Shown: positions 1 through 9,807 of the stretch, piece by piece
How positions within the stretch are numbered: the first letter of the stretch is position 1
How the letters are laid out: each line of letters opens with the position of its first letter
Program-made: the position numbers and the translations under genes
Notes under the pieces: model-generated
What the model saw: only the letters and a program-made list of their open reading frames with translations
What the model was told of the DNA's origin: nothing
Database searches by the model: none
NCBI RefSeq assembly: GCF_014656055.1
Contig: NZ_BNBR01000001.1
Coordinates: 1,881,165-1,945,164 of the forward strand
Length of the DNA stretch: 64,000 nucleotides
Reading direction: 5' to 3'
From: Streptomyces griseosporeus
GTDB lineage: Bacteria > Actinomycetota > Actinomycetes > Streptomycetales > Streptomycetaceae

Positions 1-1
1 G

Positions 2-238
2 CGGGTGGGGCCCGGCATCACCTTCTTCGCCGACGTCGTCGCGGTGCACGCGGCGACCGGGTCGGGCGGCGTGGCGGAGGCGGTCGGAAGAGCGGGCGAG
101 GACGTCACGGCCTGGCTGCTCACCCAGGCCGTCGATCACAGCCACATCCTCGTCCGGAAGTACCGGTGCATCCGCTGGGGAGCGATCTGGCTGGTGCCGG
201 GGGCGCTGTCGGCGACGGCCGGGCTGACGCTCGGCTGA
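2..238 (+). CDS. C-terminal fragment of Pycsar-effector-like (DUF5706-type) membrane protein
   Basis: Only the last 78 residues are inside the window; the reading frame is open to the left edge, so the gene starts upstream. The visible part has the layout I associate with the C-terminus of Pycsar effector (PycTM, DUF5706) proteins in Streptomyces: a 'TFFADV' segment, an amphipathic helix, a 'HILVRKYRCIRWG' stretch and then a final hydrophobic helix (WLVPGALSATAGLTL). In that family the protein is a two-to-three-helix inner-membrane protein thought to respond to cyclic pyrimidine nucleotides and disturb the membrane. No cyclase gene can be seen because the upstream side is cut off. It lies 129 bp before the vWA gene and could be the first member of the same cluster or an unrelated neighbour. 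Family assignment is from recall of the motif pattern and is moderate. Confidence 0.6.
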   Translation, partial: RVGPGITFFADVVAVHAATGSGGVAEAVGRAGEDVTAWLLTQAVDHSHILVRKYRCIRWGAIWLVPGALSATAGLTLG

Positions 239-367
239 TCCCGGCGCGCCGGGGGGGAGAGAGAACCGGGCGGGCACCAGCCGCCGGCACCGGGGGCGCA
301 CGCGGGCCCACGCAGGTCCCGCACGCCCGACATCTACGCCTATCACATGACATCTGAGGGGGACGAC

Positions 368-2833
368 ATGGACGCACACGACACCGCACCGGTGCGCGGC
401 GGCCCGAGGCGCGCGGCACGGGGGCGAGGGGGACGTACGGCGTCCGACCCCCGTACGGCGCCTGCAAGACGGCTGGGGCCGTCCGGGGTCCGGCGGACCG
501 CCGCCGTGCTGGCGCTGCTGCTGCTCGGGCCGGCCGCACTCGGCCGGACGGCGCAGCCCACGCCGCTCGCCCCGGCCGCGTCGGACGCCACGGACGCCGT
601 GGACCTGGCCGTCGCGGTGGACGAGTCGAGCAGTCTGAGCGCGGCCGACGTGGAGCGGGAGCGGGACGCCGCCGGACGGATCGCCGTCGGGGAGATCTCC
701 CCGGCGTCGCGGATGACCGTCCTGGGGTTCGCCAGCGCCGACAACGACGACCAGAGCCCGGTGGACGAGGTGTGCCCGACCACCGCACTCGACGCGGTGG
801 CCCGGGAGAAGATGGACGACTGCCTCCGCCGGCTGGCCCGGCGCGGCCCGGGACGGGGCACCGGGACCGACTTCCCGAACGCGATCCGGCAGGGCGTGAC
901 CCGGCTGAGCGAACACGGCGGCAGCCGCCCGCGCATCCTCTTCCTGCTCACCGACGGCAAGCTGGACGTGAGCGGCAGCCCCTCCTACGGCACGGACGTG
1001 GACAGCCGCGAGGAGAACGGCCGCCGCGAGCTGACCAAGGCGCTGGCCGAGGCCCGCGCCGCCAAGGTGCAGATCTGGCCGCTCGGCTTCGGCGACGACC
1101 TCGACATGGACGCGCTGGGGGACATGGCGGAAGGCGGCTACCGGGGCGGCTGCACCGACCTGGAGGCGGCCCGCCCCCGCGCGGACAGAGCGACGGATTC
1201 CCAGACCCTGGGCGACGCCGTGCAGCGTGCCTTCGCCGGGGCCCGCTGCCTGGTCACCGACCCGCCACGCAAGGACACCCCGCCGGCGGACATCTCCGTA
1301 CCGCTGTCCCCGCTGGCGACGCTCGCCACCATCGTCGTCTCCAAGGGCGACCGCGCGGTGCGGGCCACGTACTACGACCCGCGCGGCCGGAAGATCGAGC
1401 CCGGCAGCCGGTCCGACGGCTCGACGTTCACGCTGGCCGGGTCCGGGGGCGAGGTGGAGTCGCTGCGCATCACGGACCCCCGGCCGGGCCGATGGCAGGT
1501 CCGGCTCGACGCTCCTGAGGGGCACCGGGAGCGGCTGGCCAGTGTCTCCGTGCAGTGGCGGGGGGCCGTGCGTTCCTCCATCGTCCTGACGCCCGCCGCG
1601 CCCCGGCCGGGTGAGAAGGCCCGCGTCGAGCTGACCCTCCAGACCCGGGACGAGCAGGGCATCGGAGACCCGGCGGACCTGCGCCGGCTGAAGGTCTCCG
1701 GACGGCTGACCGGCGACGGTTTCGCACCCCTGGACCTCGCGCTCGCCGACGACGGGGAGAGGGGCGACAAGGAGGACGACGACGGCCGCTTCACCGGCAC
1801 CGTGACGATCCCCCGGCAAGCGACGGGCGCGGTCAAGGCCGTCGGAGTGCTCGGTGCCGTCGGACTCACCGCCGACCACCGCCCGTTCCTGACCCGCATC
1901 GCCTCGCCCAACCCCGAGGTACGCGCCGGACTCCGGGTGGGCGATGCCGAGGTGCACCCCGGCGGCAGTGTGCCGTTCCGGCTGCTGGCGTCCAACGACT
2001 CGGACCGGCCACACACCCTGCGCCTTACGCTGCGGGACACCCAGCCGGGCGCCGTCGCCCTCTCCCTCACCGAGGTCACACTGGCCCCCGGCGACTCCGT
2101 GGACCGGGCCGGCCGGCTCACCGTCGGCGGCGAGCTGAGCCCGCGCGCACTGACCGCGCGGATGGAGGTGTCCGACGCGGACGACGCTGCCGGGCCGCTC
2201 GACGCGAAGCTGGTGCAGGTGGACGTCACACCGGTGCCCTCCTGGCCGCACCGGGTCTGGGACGCGTGGTGGTGGGCGCTGGTGACCGGTGCCGTGCTGC
2301 TGGCCGCACTGCTCGGCGGGTTCGTGTGGCACCGCAGGCAGGTACGCGAGGACGTCTCACCGGGCGGACTGCTGCTCCGGCTCAGCGTGTCCGACGACTC
2401 CGGGGAGTGGACGACCAGCGAGACGGCGGTGCCCCGCAAACGCGACCCCTGGTACCGGTTCGACGTCTCCGACCCGGACGGCCCCAGCCCCCGTCTGGAC
2501 CCGCGCCCCACCGGCCGGTACGCCGTGCAGCGCGACCCGAGTACCGGGTTCCGGCTGCGCGCTCCGGACGGGCGCGACCAGTCGTATCCGCTGGGCCGTG
2601 ACGTCCCGCTGGAGGGCCGGGTCCGGCTGCGGGCGGAACGCGGCACGGGCGGGCGGCCCGCCGCCCGGCGGCCGGGACGGCCCCGGTGGCTCGCGGACCT
2701 GCTGCCCCGGCAGCGGACGCCCGTCACGGCACCGTCCGACCGCAGGGACGCGTACGACCCGGGAGGGCGGGACTCGTACGGGGGTTCCTCGTACGGCGGT
2801 TCCTCGTACGACGAATTCGACGAGGCCACCTGA
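368..2833 (+). CDS. vWA-domain membrane-anchored protein, first gene of tubulin/GTPase operon
   Basis: An 821-aa protein. I chose ATG 368 because a strong GAGGGGGA ribosome site lies 5-12 bases upstream; the in-frame ATG at 347 has none. The N-terminus is Arg-rich, then a hydrophobic helix (about 45-60) that looks like a signal or anchor. A von Willebrand A domain follows, with MIDAS residues in DESSS (85-89), a later Thr in 'GTDFPNA' and an Asp in 'LLTDGKLD'. Beta-rich, Ig-like segments fill the middle (about 290-620). A second hydrophobic helix with three Trp (about 634-655) precedes a cytoplasmic tail ending in SYGG-type repeats. The layout suggests an extracytoplasmic metal-dependent adhesion module tethered to the membrane. 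The tubulin-like gene starts 149 bp downstream. vWA proteins commonly pair with NTPases as ligand-sensing or assembly subunits; the exact role here is unknown. Confidence 0.85.
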   Translation: MDAHDTAPVRGGPRRAARGRGGRTASDPRTAPARRLGPSGVRRTAAVLALLLLGPAALGRTAQPTPLAPAASDATDAVDLAVAVDESSSLSAADVERERDAAGRIAVGEISPASRMTVLGFASADNDDQSPVDEVCPTTALDAVAREKMDDCLRRLARRGPGRGTGTDFPNAIRQGVTRLSEHGGSRPRILFLLTDGKLDVSGSPSYGTDVDSREENGRRELTKALAEARAAKVQIWPLGFGDDLDMDALGDMAEGGYRGGCTDLEAARPRADRATDSQTLGDAVQRAFAGARCLVTDPPRKDTPPADISVPLSPLATLATIVVSKGDRAVRATYYDPRGRKIEPGSRSDGSTFTLAGSGGEVESLRITDPRPGRWQVRLDAPEGHRERLASVSVQWRGAVRSSIVLTPAAPRPGEKARVELTLQTRDEQGIGDPADLRRLKVSGRLTGDGFAPLDLALADDGERGDKEDDDGRFTGTVTIPRQATGAVKAVGVLGAVGLTADHRPFLTRIASPNPEVRAGLRVGDAEVHPGGSVPFRLLASNDSDRPHTLRLTLRDTQPGAVALSLTEVTLAPGDSVDRAGRLTVGGELSPRALTARMEVSDADDAAGPLDAKLVQVDVTPVPSWPHRVWDAWWWALVTGAVLLAALLGGFVWHRRQVREDVSPGGLLLRLSVSDDSGEWTTSETAVPRKRDPWYRFDVSDPDGPSPRLDPRPTGRYAVQRDPSTGFRLRAPDGRDQSYPLGRDVPLEGRVRLRAERGTGGRPAARRPGRPRWLADLLPRQRTPVTAPSDRRDAYDPGGRDSYGGSSYGGSSYDEFDEAT

Positions 2834-2982
2834 CACCGGACGGCGGACGACCGGGGTCGGCCGCCCGCGAGGCGGCCCGGCCACCGGAACCGCACCACCA
2901 CCCCACGGCAGGTCCGCTCACGGGACCTGGGGGCCCATCGAACGCCCGGTGCACATGCACCGGACAGGGGGGAATCGAAGCG

Positions 2983-5900
2983 ATGAAGATCTTCCAGCCG
3001 ATGCTGTTCGTCGGCCTCGGCGGCACGGGCGGCCTGATCGGCGCCGAACTGGAGCGACGGCTGCGCGCCGAACTCTGCGGCCCGGACGGCACCGCCCTCA
3101 CCGCCAACGGCCGGCTGCCCCACGAGCTGCCCGGTTGCCTGCAGTTCGTGTACGCCGACTACAGCGAGGCGGAACTGCACCGGCTGCCGCACCTGAGCGC
3201 GGACACCGCGCTGCGGCAGGCCTACAGCCGCACCTCGCGCGCCACGCACGACCTGCTGCCCGCCGACTACGACAGTTCACCCGAGGTGACCCGGATGCTG
3301 CGCGCGCTGCTGCGCGACGAGGTGTCCGACTGGCTGCCGCCGCACGGCGGCGAACCCAAGATCAATCCGCTGCGCAACGGTGCCGGCCAGCTGCCCACGG
3401 TGGGCCGCGCCGCCCTGTTCGCCACCCTCGCCAACGGTCCCGCGCCGGTGCTGACCCCGCTGCACCGGGCCATCGACGCGATCGCCGGGTCCGGTGGGGA
3501 ACTGCAGGAGGTGGGCGGCGACAGCATCAACGGCTGCGACGTGTTCGTGGCGTTCTCGGTGGCCGGCGGGACCGGCGCGGGCATCTTCCTCGACTACCTG
3601 CACCTGATCGGGCAGGCGTTCAAGGACAAGAAGTTCCGGGGTGCGCGGATCTATCCGCTGGTGGTCATGCCGTCGGCGTTCCCCGAGGCCAAGGGCGGCG
3701 GCCGGGAGGCCGAACTCAACGCCGCCCGCGCGGTGGTGGACCTGTCCCGGCTGGTGGACGAGCAGAACGCGCCGGACGCGGAGGCCGAACTGGGCGACGT
3801 GGACCTCCAGGAGTCGCTGCGCATCCGCTACCCGCAGACCCACCCGGTGTCGCTGCGGCCGGGCACCGTGCCCACCGCGTTCCTGTTCAGCCAGACGGCC
3901 GGCATCCGCCCCGACGACCTGCGCCGCTCCATCGTCTCCCTGGTGGTGTCCCTGGTCGGCACCGACCTGAACCTGGGCGAGGCCAAGGGCGGCGGACGCG
4001 ACGACGACTACCAGACCTTCGCCAGCAACTTCGTCAACGGCGACATCAGCCGCCGGACCCGCTCCGCGACCGGAATCGGCCGCAAGGGCATCTCCACCAG
4101 CCTGGTCGCGTCGATGACGGCGCCGCTGGACGAGCTGGCCGAGCTGGTCGCGGCCAAGATGCTGGCCCACGCGGTGACCGGGCTGACCGACGCCTCCGCC
4201 GCCGTACCGCATGCGACGGCGCCGCTGGTCCGGGAGATGTTCACCGCCGCCGGGCTGGGCGAGCTGTGGCGGCGGGAGCGGCTGGAGGTGGCCGCGCCGA
4301 ACCCGCTGCCGCGCGGCAGCGGCGAGATCGAGTCCGCGCTGCAGGACCGGCTGGATGAGATGCGGCGGTTGCTGGCCGACCTGGAACGGCAGGTGGCGCA
4401 CCGCATGCCCATGCTGGTGGACGGCTTCTCACCACGCGCGGCGGCCGAGCAACTGCTGTCGAAGACCGACCTCTTCACGCTCGGCCGGGTGGTGTCGGGC
4501 GTGCCGGGTGAGACCAGCACGGCGGCCCGGCTGGGCTTCCTGGGCATGCTCGACCGCTGCCGGCAGGACCCGGCGCGGCCCAGCGGGGTCGAGGCGCAGC
4601 CGCCGCAGGTGCCGAGGATCAAGGGCCGGGTGGTCGGGCCCCGGCTGCGCTGGACGGACGACGAGGTGGCCGTCGCGCTGGAGGCGCAGGACCGCTGGTA
4701 CAAGTGGCGGGCCCACACGATCTGGCACCGCGCCTGGAGCGAGCACGAACCCCGCTGGCGGCAGGCCGCGAACCTGCTGCGCAACGACGTGGACGGGATC
4801 ACCGACGCATTCCGCAAGCACGTGGACGACCAGCCGCGGACGCACGCCGCGCAGGTCAAGGAGCTGTACGACGACCGCGCCGGCGTCTCCTACCTGCTGC
4901 CCCCGCAGGGCAACCTGGGCCGCTTCTACCAGGCGCTGATGGAGCGTCTGGTGGAGAGCCACCAGCTCGGGCCCAACGGCGACGAGGCCGCGCTGCTGCA
5001 CAAGCTGGTCGACGCCGATCTGCGCCGCAGCGCCTTCGCCGCCTCCCGGCACTCCCCCGACGCGGCCGTGTCGGAGGTGAAGGCCGCGTTCAAGCACCGG
5101 GTGCAGCGGCTGTTCTCCGAGCGTCCGGACGGACGGCAGGCCCGCGCGCTGCTGCCCAGGATGAGCACGCTGCTGGCCGCCGAGGCGGGCGACACCGAGG
5201 CTGCCCAGCAGGTCAGCACGCGGGCGCTGGTGCAGTTCCGGCACAAGCTGGCCGGTCTGCTGCCGGCCGCGTTCACCCCGGAGGGCAACGGGCGGCTGAA
5301 GATCCTCATCACCTACCCGGGCTCGCGCCGGATGGCCGTGGACACCTACCTGGAGGATCACCTGCGGCTGCCCCAGGACAGCCAGCGGACCATCGAGTAC
5401 CGGGCCGTGGACACCGACTCGATCTCCGTGGTGCTCTTCCGCAGCGAGATGAGCCTCACCGAGGTGCCGGAGGCCCGCAAGGTGCTGCGCCAGTGGGCCA
5501 GGGCGCAGGAAAGCCGCCGCGACGAGGACGTGCTGCGCTGGCGGCAGCGGCTCGGGTACCGCGACGACTGGCTGGCCAGCACGCCCGACGACCGGGCGCA
5601 CATCCTCAACCGGCTGCTGTGCGCGCTGTGGAACGGCCAGATCGACTACCAGGGCGACCCGGCGTCCCCGCAGCGGCTGCGCATCCGGCTGCACGACGAC
5701 GCCGGCCAGGACGCGCTCGGCATCCAGTTGGCGCTCACCGACTTCCAGGACGGCATCTCCAGCTGGGCCGGGCTGCTGCGGGCGTACGAGCGTTGGGCGC
5801 TGCTGGCGGAGGAGAACATCGTGCAGAGCTACTGCAAGGTGGTGATGAACACGTTGCCGCGCGGGCTGGGCACCTCGGGAAGCGAGCCCTCGGAGCTGTA

Positions 5901-6846
5901 TCTGAAGCTGGTCCACGAGGTGGCGCCGCGTCAGCTGCGGCTGCTGGACGAGCGGGAACGGCGTTACGGCGCGCGGGTGACCGACTGGACGCGCCGGTTG
6001 CGCGAATTCTGGGCGGAGACCCTCCCCGACGCGCTCGACCTGCCCTTCCCGGAGGGCGAGAACCGCGCCCACCCGACCCTGCGCGAGCTGGAGGAGTGGG
6101 TCCGCGAGAGCCGGGGCGCGGGCGAGGACCCGCTGCACCCGGAGGCCGGGGAGGGGTGGGCCTCCGACCGGGCCTCGGACGGGTCGCAGGCGCGGGCCTG
6201 GGACCGGTCCTGGGAGCAGCGTCCCGCCGAGCGTCCGCAGCGCCCCGGCCCGGCGAACGGCGGGCCGTCCGCCGATCCCTACGGCGTGGCACGCGGCGCC
6301 GGGCCCCGGCGCGCCGACGGCTGGGACGTGCCCGCGCACGGCAGGCCGGGCGCCGACGGCGCGCCGGGTTCCGGCAGCCGGCCGGGAGGTGGGCCGTCCG
6401 CCCCCGCCGGTGAGGTGCCCGCCGCCCGGCACGGCGGCGACGGGGACATGCGGTGGCCGTCGCCGGCCCAGCACGACGAGCGCACCCGGCACTGGCCGGA
6501 CACCCCTCCTCCGGCCGGCGCCGTTCCGGCGGAGCGCCCGCGCCAGGAGGCGGGCCGGGCGGCGCCGGCGGACCCGGGCCGGGTCCGGCCGGTGCCGCCT
6601 GCCGGCCGGCCCACGGTGGGGCAGGCGCCGGCCGGGTGGCCCACGCCGGGGCCGGCGCCCGCTCGGGCGCCGGAGTACCCGCCCTTCCCCCCCGCCGCCG
6701 AACAGGACCCGGGCTGGCCCGGCGCCGGTTCCACCGCGCCGTGGGGCATCTCGGACGCGGACGGCGACGCCGACTGGCCCGACGAGGAGATCACGTCCGA
6801 CGGCGAGGGCGACGACGCCCGCGAAAGCTGGGAGAGGCACGCGTGA
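2983..6846 (+). CDS. Tubulin-like (Tubulin_2) GTPase domain protein
   Basis: A 1287-aa protein starting at ATG 2983, just after a GGGGGGAATCGAAG ribosome site. The frame is open further upstream but that stretch reads as non-coding. The N-terminus has a nucleotide-loop-like 'FVGLGGTGG' (9-17), and residues 195-200 are GGTGAG, the tubulin/FtsZ signature loop, inside a hydrophobic strand-loop context. This fits the bacterial tubulin-like family (Tubulin_2), much longer than FtsZ. A helical, Arg-rich body extends to about residue 1040. The last 240 residues are a Gly/Pro/Arg/Asp-rich disordered tail with Trp-Pro motifs. The family's GTP binding is expected; polymerisation has not been shown from this sequence. 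The stop overlaps the next start (GTGA), indicating translational coupling. It is probably the central NTPase of the operon, acting next to the membrane with the vWA protein. Confidence 0.9.
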   Translation: MKIFQPMLFVGLGGTGGLIGAELERRLRAELCGPDGTALTANGRLPHELPGCLQFVYADYSEAELHRLPHLSADTALRQAYSRTSRATHDLLPADYDSSPEVTRMLRALLRDEVSDWLPPHGGEPKINPLRNGAGQLPTVGRAALFATLANGPAPVLTPLHRAIDAIAGSGGELQEVGGDSINGCDVFVAFSVAGGTGAGIFLDYLHLIGQAFKDKKFRGARIYPLVVMPSAFPEAKGGGREAELNAARAVVDLSRLVDEQNAPDAEAELGDVDLQESLRIRYPQTHPVSLRPGTVPTAFLFSQTAGIRPDDLRRSIVSLVVSLVGTDLNLGEAKGGGRDDDYQTFASNFVNGDISRRTRSATGIGRKGISTSLVASMTAPLDELAELVAAKMLAHAVTGLTDASAAVPHATAPLVREMFTAAGLGELWRRERLEVAAPNPLPRGSGEIESALQDRLDEMRRLLADLERQVAHRMPMLVDGFSPRAAAEQLLSKTDLFTLGRVVSGVPGETSTAARLGFLGMLDRCRQDPARPSGVEAQPPQVPRIKGRVVGPRLRWTDDEVAVALEAQDRWYKWRAHTIWHRAWSEHEPRWRQAANLLRNDVDGITDAFRKHVDDQPRTHAAQVKELYDDRAGVSYLLPPQGNLGRFYQALMERLVESHQLGPNGDEAALLHKLVDADLRRSAFAASRHSPDAAVSEVKAAFKHRVQRLFSERPDGRQARALLPRMSTLLAAEAGDTEAAQQVSTRALVQFRHKLAGLLPAAFTPEGNGRLKILITYPGSRRMAVDTYLEDHLRLPQDSQRTIEYRAVDTDSISVVLFRSEMSLTEVPEARKVLRQWARAQESRRDEDVLRWRQRLGYRDDWLASTPDDRAHILNRLLCALWNGQIDYQGDPASPQRLRIRLHDDAGQDALGIQLALTDFQDGISSWAGLLRAYERWALLAEENIVQSYCKVVMNTLPRGLGTSGSEPSELYLKLVHEVAPRQLRLLDERERRYGARVTDWTRRLREFWAETLPDALDLPFPEGENRAHPTLRELEEWVRESRGAGEDPLHPEAGEGWASDRASDGSQARAWDRSWEQRPAERPQRPGPANGGPSADPYGVARGAGPRRADGWDVPAHGRPGADGAPGSGSRPGGGPSAPAGEVPAARHGGDGDMRWPSPAQHDERTRHWPDTPPPAGAVPAERPRQEAGRAAPADPGRVRPVPPAGRPTVGQAPAGWPTPGPAPARAPEYPPFPPAAEQDPGWPGAGSTAPWGISDADGDADWPDEEITSDGEGDDARESWERHA

Positions 6847-9743
6847 ACGCCATGGAATGCCCGGTCGTCGTACTCGACTTCCGGGACGGCCGGGACGTGC
6901 CCGGGGACGGCGCCGATCTGCGGCGCCTGGTGGGCGGGCGGCTGCCGGACAGCGGCCGGGCCGGCGCCGGGAACCTGCGGTTCCTGGTCGTGGACGAGCC
7001 GGACGGGCTGACGGCGCACGCGGAGGCGTACGAACTGGTGGCCGCCTCGCCGACGCTGGGCGCGGTCAGCCTGCTCTGCCTGGTCGTCGGCGACCTGGAG
7101 CGGCGGCGGTCCACGGGCCCGCCGCCCTCGGACGTGCCGGACGAGGCCCTGTCGTACCCGGATCCGGTCCACCGGGAGGCGTCGTACGCGGAGGGCCGCC
7201 CGGTGGAGGGTGGGCGTCGGCTGCGGCTGGCGTCCGTGCTGCAGTCCTCCCGTACGGGGGTGCTGTGGGCACCCGATCCGCGGGCGGGGCACGATCCGCG
7301 CACCGCCGACCCGGCCGGGGAGACGGAGGCGGCGCTCGTCGCGCTGACCGATCTGCTGCGGGTGCGGGAGATCTTCGACCGGGTGCTGTCCGAACTGCAC
7401 GACGCCCCGGTGTCGGTGGCCACCCTGTCGCTGCGGGTGCTGGAGCACGACCTGACGCCGGACGCGCGGGACAGCGCGTGGACCGGCGCGCTGGCCCGGT
7501 TCGCAGGGGGCGAGGTACCGGTCGCTGTCCTGCCCGCCGGGCAGGATCTCCCGCGGGGACTGGCGGAGTTGCTCGGTCCGGGGCCGGAACGCCCGGTGAC
7601 GGCGCTGCTGCGTCCGGACGGCCCGGTGGACGCCGCCCGCGCCGCCTGCGTGCGGGCCGTGGACGCCCTTGCCGCTTCCCGGACCGAACTGGGCGCCGCA
7701 CGGGCGCTTTTGACGGGACGACGGGTCGCGGACGGCGTGCCCTCCGCGCTGGCACGGGCGGTGGAATCGCTGCACCGGTACCGGGACGTGGTGGCCCGGG
7801 TGCTGCGGGACAGCGGCTCGCCCGGTGTCCCGCACGGCGACGCACTGGCCCGGCTCGCCGACGGGGGCGTGGCGCTGCCGGAGGAGACGTGGGGACGCCG
7901 GTCGCGCGGCGGCGACTCGGACGAGGGGCTGCAGCGCTGCACCGCGCGCTGGCTGGCCTCGGGGCTGCCCCTGCGCGCGGTCGCGGCCCGGCTGACGGCG
8001 CTCGCCGAACGGGTCGCCCCGGTGCCGTCCGCCGCGCGGCTGCGGGATCTGGAGCGGGCGTGCCCGAAGGAGTCACTGGGGCGGATGTCGGCGGCGGTGC
8101 CGCTGTACTTCGCCCGTGCCCGCGCGGGGCAGCTGGTGCCGGCGGCGCTGGCCGCCTTGGTCTCCGCGCTCGCGCCGTGGCCCGGCACGCTGCTCGCGCT
8201 GCTGCCCGCGGCGGTGTTCCTGCTCGGCGGCGCGCTGGCCGGCGCGGTCCGGCCGGGCCGGGCGGCGGGCGGCCGGGTGCACCGGGCGGAGGCGGCCCGC
8301 GCCGTCGCGCTGGCGGCCGGCGCGGGTGCCGGGTTCGGTCTGTCCGTGCTGGTGAGCGTCCCGCGCGAGCTGGTGCTCGGGGGTGTGCTGATCGGGGTGC
8401 TCGGCGCGGCTCTGTGCGTCGGGGCCTGGTGGCGCCGGGGCGTGGCCGACTGGTGGGAGGCGACCGGCACCTCCGAACTCGGGCCGTGCCTGGCCCGGGT
8501 GGACGCCGTCCTGGCGGACGCGCTGCGCCGGCAGTGGTGGGCGGCCGAGGAGCGCACCCGGTGCGCGGACCGCGCCCGGACGCTCGCGGCGGTGCTGCGG
8601 GGCGCGGCGGTCGAGGCAGATGCGGGACACCCGGTGTCCGGCCCGCCGCACACCTCGGGCGGGGCAGCGGCCGCTGCGGACGGCTGGTCCGACCCCGGCT
8701 GGGACGAGTCGTCCTGGGCGGACGACGGCCAGGAGGCCCCCGCCGCCTGGCAGGCCCCGTCGCGGGCGGAGGCGGCACAGGGCTGGGTGACGGAAGCGTA
8801 CGGGGCATCCCCGAACGGCGCACCGCCGTACGCGGCGGAGCCGCAGGCCTCATCACCGCCGTACGCGGCGGAGCCGCAAGCGTCACAGACGGTCGGACCG
8901 CGCCGGTACGCGTCGCACCCGGCCCCGGCGGAGCAGTACTCCCCCGGGCAGAAACCGCAGGGCCAGGACCCGTCGGGGCCGGACTCGTCCTGGCCGGAGG
9001 CCGACTGGCCCGACGACCCGCCGGTCGGCGCGTCGGCCGGCGTGCCCGGTGGCCGCGACCGGCATCTCCCCCGGGTGGACCCGCCGTGGCTGCTCCGGGG
9101 CTCGGGCGAGGGCGGCCCCGACCTGGTGCCGACCCTCGTGGCGGATCTGGCAGACGCGACGGTTGCCGCGCTGCGCGACCACACCGGCTCCGACGGCGGC
9201 GCGGGCGGTGCCGGGCCCGCGGGCGGGGCGCCGACCACGCTGGAGGCCGCCGTGTCCCGGGCCATCGCGGCGGCCGGGCTGCGCCTGCGCGACAACGGGG
9301 TGGTGCCCGCCCCGCCCTACGCCCGGCAGGACCGGGTTCGGGCAGACGCCTCGGCGCTGCTGGGCATCGGGGTGCAGCGGGTCCGGGACGTGCTCGACAC
9401 CGGCTCGGAGCAGGGCAGGCCACTGCTGCTGTGTCCCCCGGCGCAGCTCTCGCTGCTCAGCCGGGACCCGGCCGAGGCGCGGTCCATCGCGTTCGCCCCG
9501 CAGGCCGTACGGCCCGAGGTGGAGGTGCGTGCGGGCGGGCCCGGCCCCGACGGCGTACCGGCCGCGATGGTGTGGACGGCGTCCGGCCGCTTCGCCGGCA
9601 CGCTACGGCTGGTCCCGCTGCGTGCCGGTGTGGTGGAGAACGTGCGCGTGCGCACCTGGGTCGACGACGGCCCGCTCCCCGGCCCCGACCGCGGCACGAC
9701 CGGAACCGCCCCGGACCCGGGCGAGGAATGGGCGCAGCGGTGA
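6843..9743 (+). CDS. Large protein with two-helix membrane hairpin, tubulin-operon partner
   Basis: A 966-aa protein with GTG start at 6843 overlapping the previous stop (GTGA); ATG 6852 is an alternative. I do not recognise a named family. The first 420 residues are soluble and mixed alpha/beta, opening with 'CPVVVLDFRDGRDVPGDG'. Hydrophobic segments at about 430-469 and 488-531 form a membrane hairpin. A disordered Pro/Ala/Ser/Trp-rich linker (about 600-730) contains a short duplicated PYAAEPQAS unit, and a compact C-terminal domain follows (about 750-966). Sitting between a tubulin-like GTPase and a pseudokinase with coupled translation, it is likely the membrane scaffold of the complex. 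The function is inferred from context only. Confidence 0.75.
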   Translation: MNAMECPVVVLDFRDGRDVPGDGADLRRLVGGRLPDSGRAGAGNLRFLVVDEPDGLTAHAEAYELVAASPTLGAVSLLCLVVGDLERRRSTGPPPSDVPDEALSYPDPVHREASYAEGRPVEGGRRLRLASVLQSSRTGVLWAPDPRAGHDPRTADPAGETEAALVALTDLLRVREIFDRVLSELHDAPVSVATLSLRVLEHDLTPDARDSAWTGALARFAGGEVPVAVLPAGQDLPRGLAELLGPGPERPVTALLRPDGPVDAARAACVRAVDALAASRTELGAARALLTGRRVADGVPSALARAVESLHRYRDVVARVLRDSGSPGVPHGDALARLADGGVALPEETWGRRSRGGDSDEGLQRCTARWLASGLPLRAVAARLTALAERVAPVPSAARLRDLERACPKESLGRMSAAVPLYFARARAGQLVPAALAALVSALAPWPGTLLALLPAAVFLLGGALAGAVRPGRAAGGRVHRAEAARAVALAAGAGAGFGLSVLVSVPRELVLGGVLIGVLGAALCVGAWWRRGVADWWEATGTSELGPCLARVDAVLADALRRQWWAAEERTRCADRARTLAAVLRGAAVEADAGHPVSGPPHTSGGAAAAADGWSDPGWDESSWADDGQEAPAAWQAPSRAEAAQGWVTEAYGASPNGAPPYAAEPQASSPPYAAEPQASQTVGPRRYASHPAPAEQYSPGQKPQGQDPSGPDSSWPEADWPDDPPVGASAGVPGGRDRHLPRVDPPWLLRGSGEGGPDLVPTLVADLADATVAALRDHTGSDGGAGGAGPAGGAPTTLEAAVSRAIAAAGLRLRDNGVVPAPPYARQDRVRADASALLGIGVQRVRDVLDTGSEQGRPLLLCPPAQLSLLSRDPAEARSIAFAPQAVRPEVEVRAGGPGPDGVPAAMVWTASGRFAGTLRLVPLRAGVVENVRVRTWVDDGPLPGPDRGTTGTAPDPGEEWAQR
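8821..8878 (+). repeat. 25-bp in-frame tandem duplication (period 33 bp)
   Basis: Two identical 25-base copies (8821-8845 and 8854-8878) separated by 8 bases. They encode two PYAAEPQAS units in the disordered linker of the membrane-hairpin protein. The period of 33 keeps the frame, so length variation here would be tolerated. Confidence 0.7.
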
Positions 9744-9807
9744 ACCGTATCCGTACGACGACGACCGACCGCGCCCCGGGCGCACGGACCAACACAGTGG
9801 GGAAGTC

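Noticed and set aside
2686..2982. Upstream extension of the tubulin-like gene
   Set aside because: It overlaps the end of the vWA gene and lacks a ribosome site; the extra residues are Pro/Arg-rich shadow sequence.
1372..9423. Long minus-strand open frames (for example 1372-3249, 4429-6840, 6791-9295, 7066-9423)
   Set aside because: They lie opposite well-supported genes, are Arg/Pro/Ala-rich without motifs, and exist because high GC makes stops rare.
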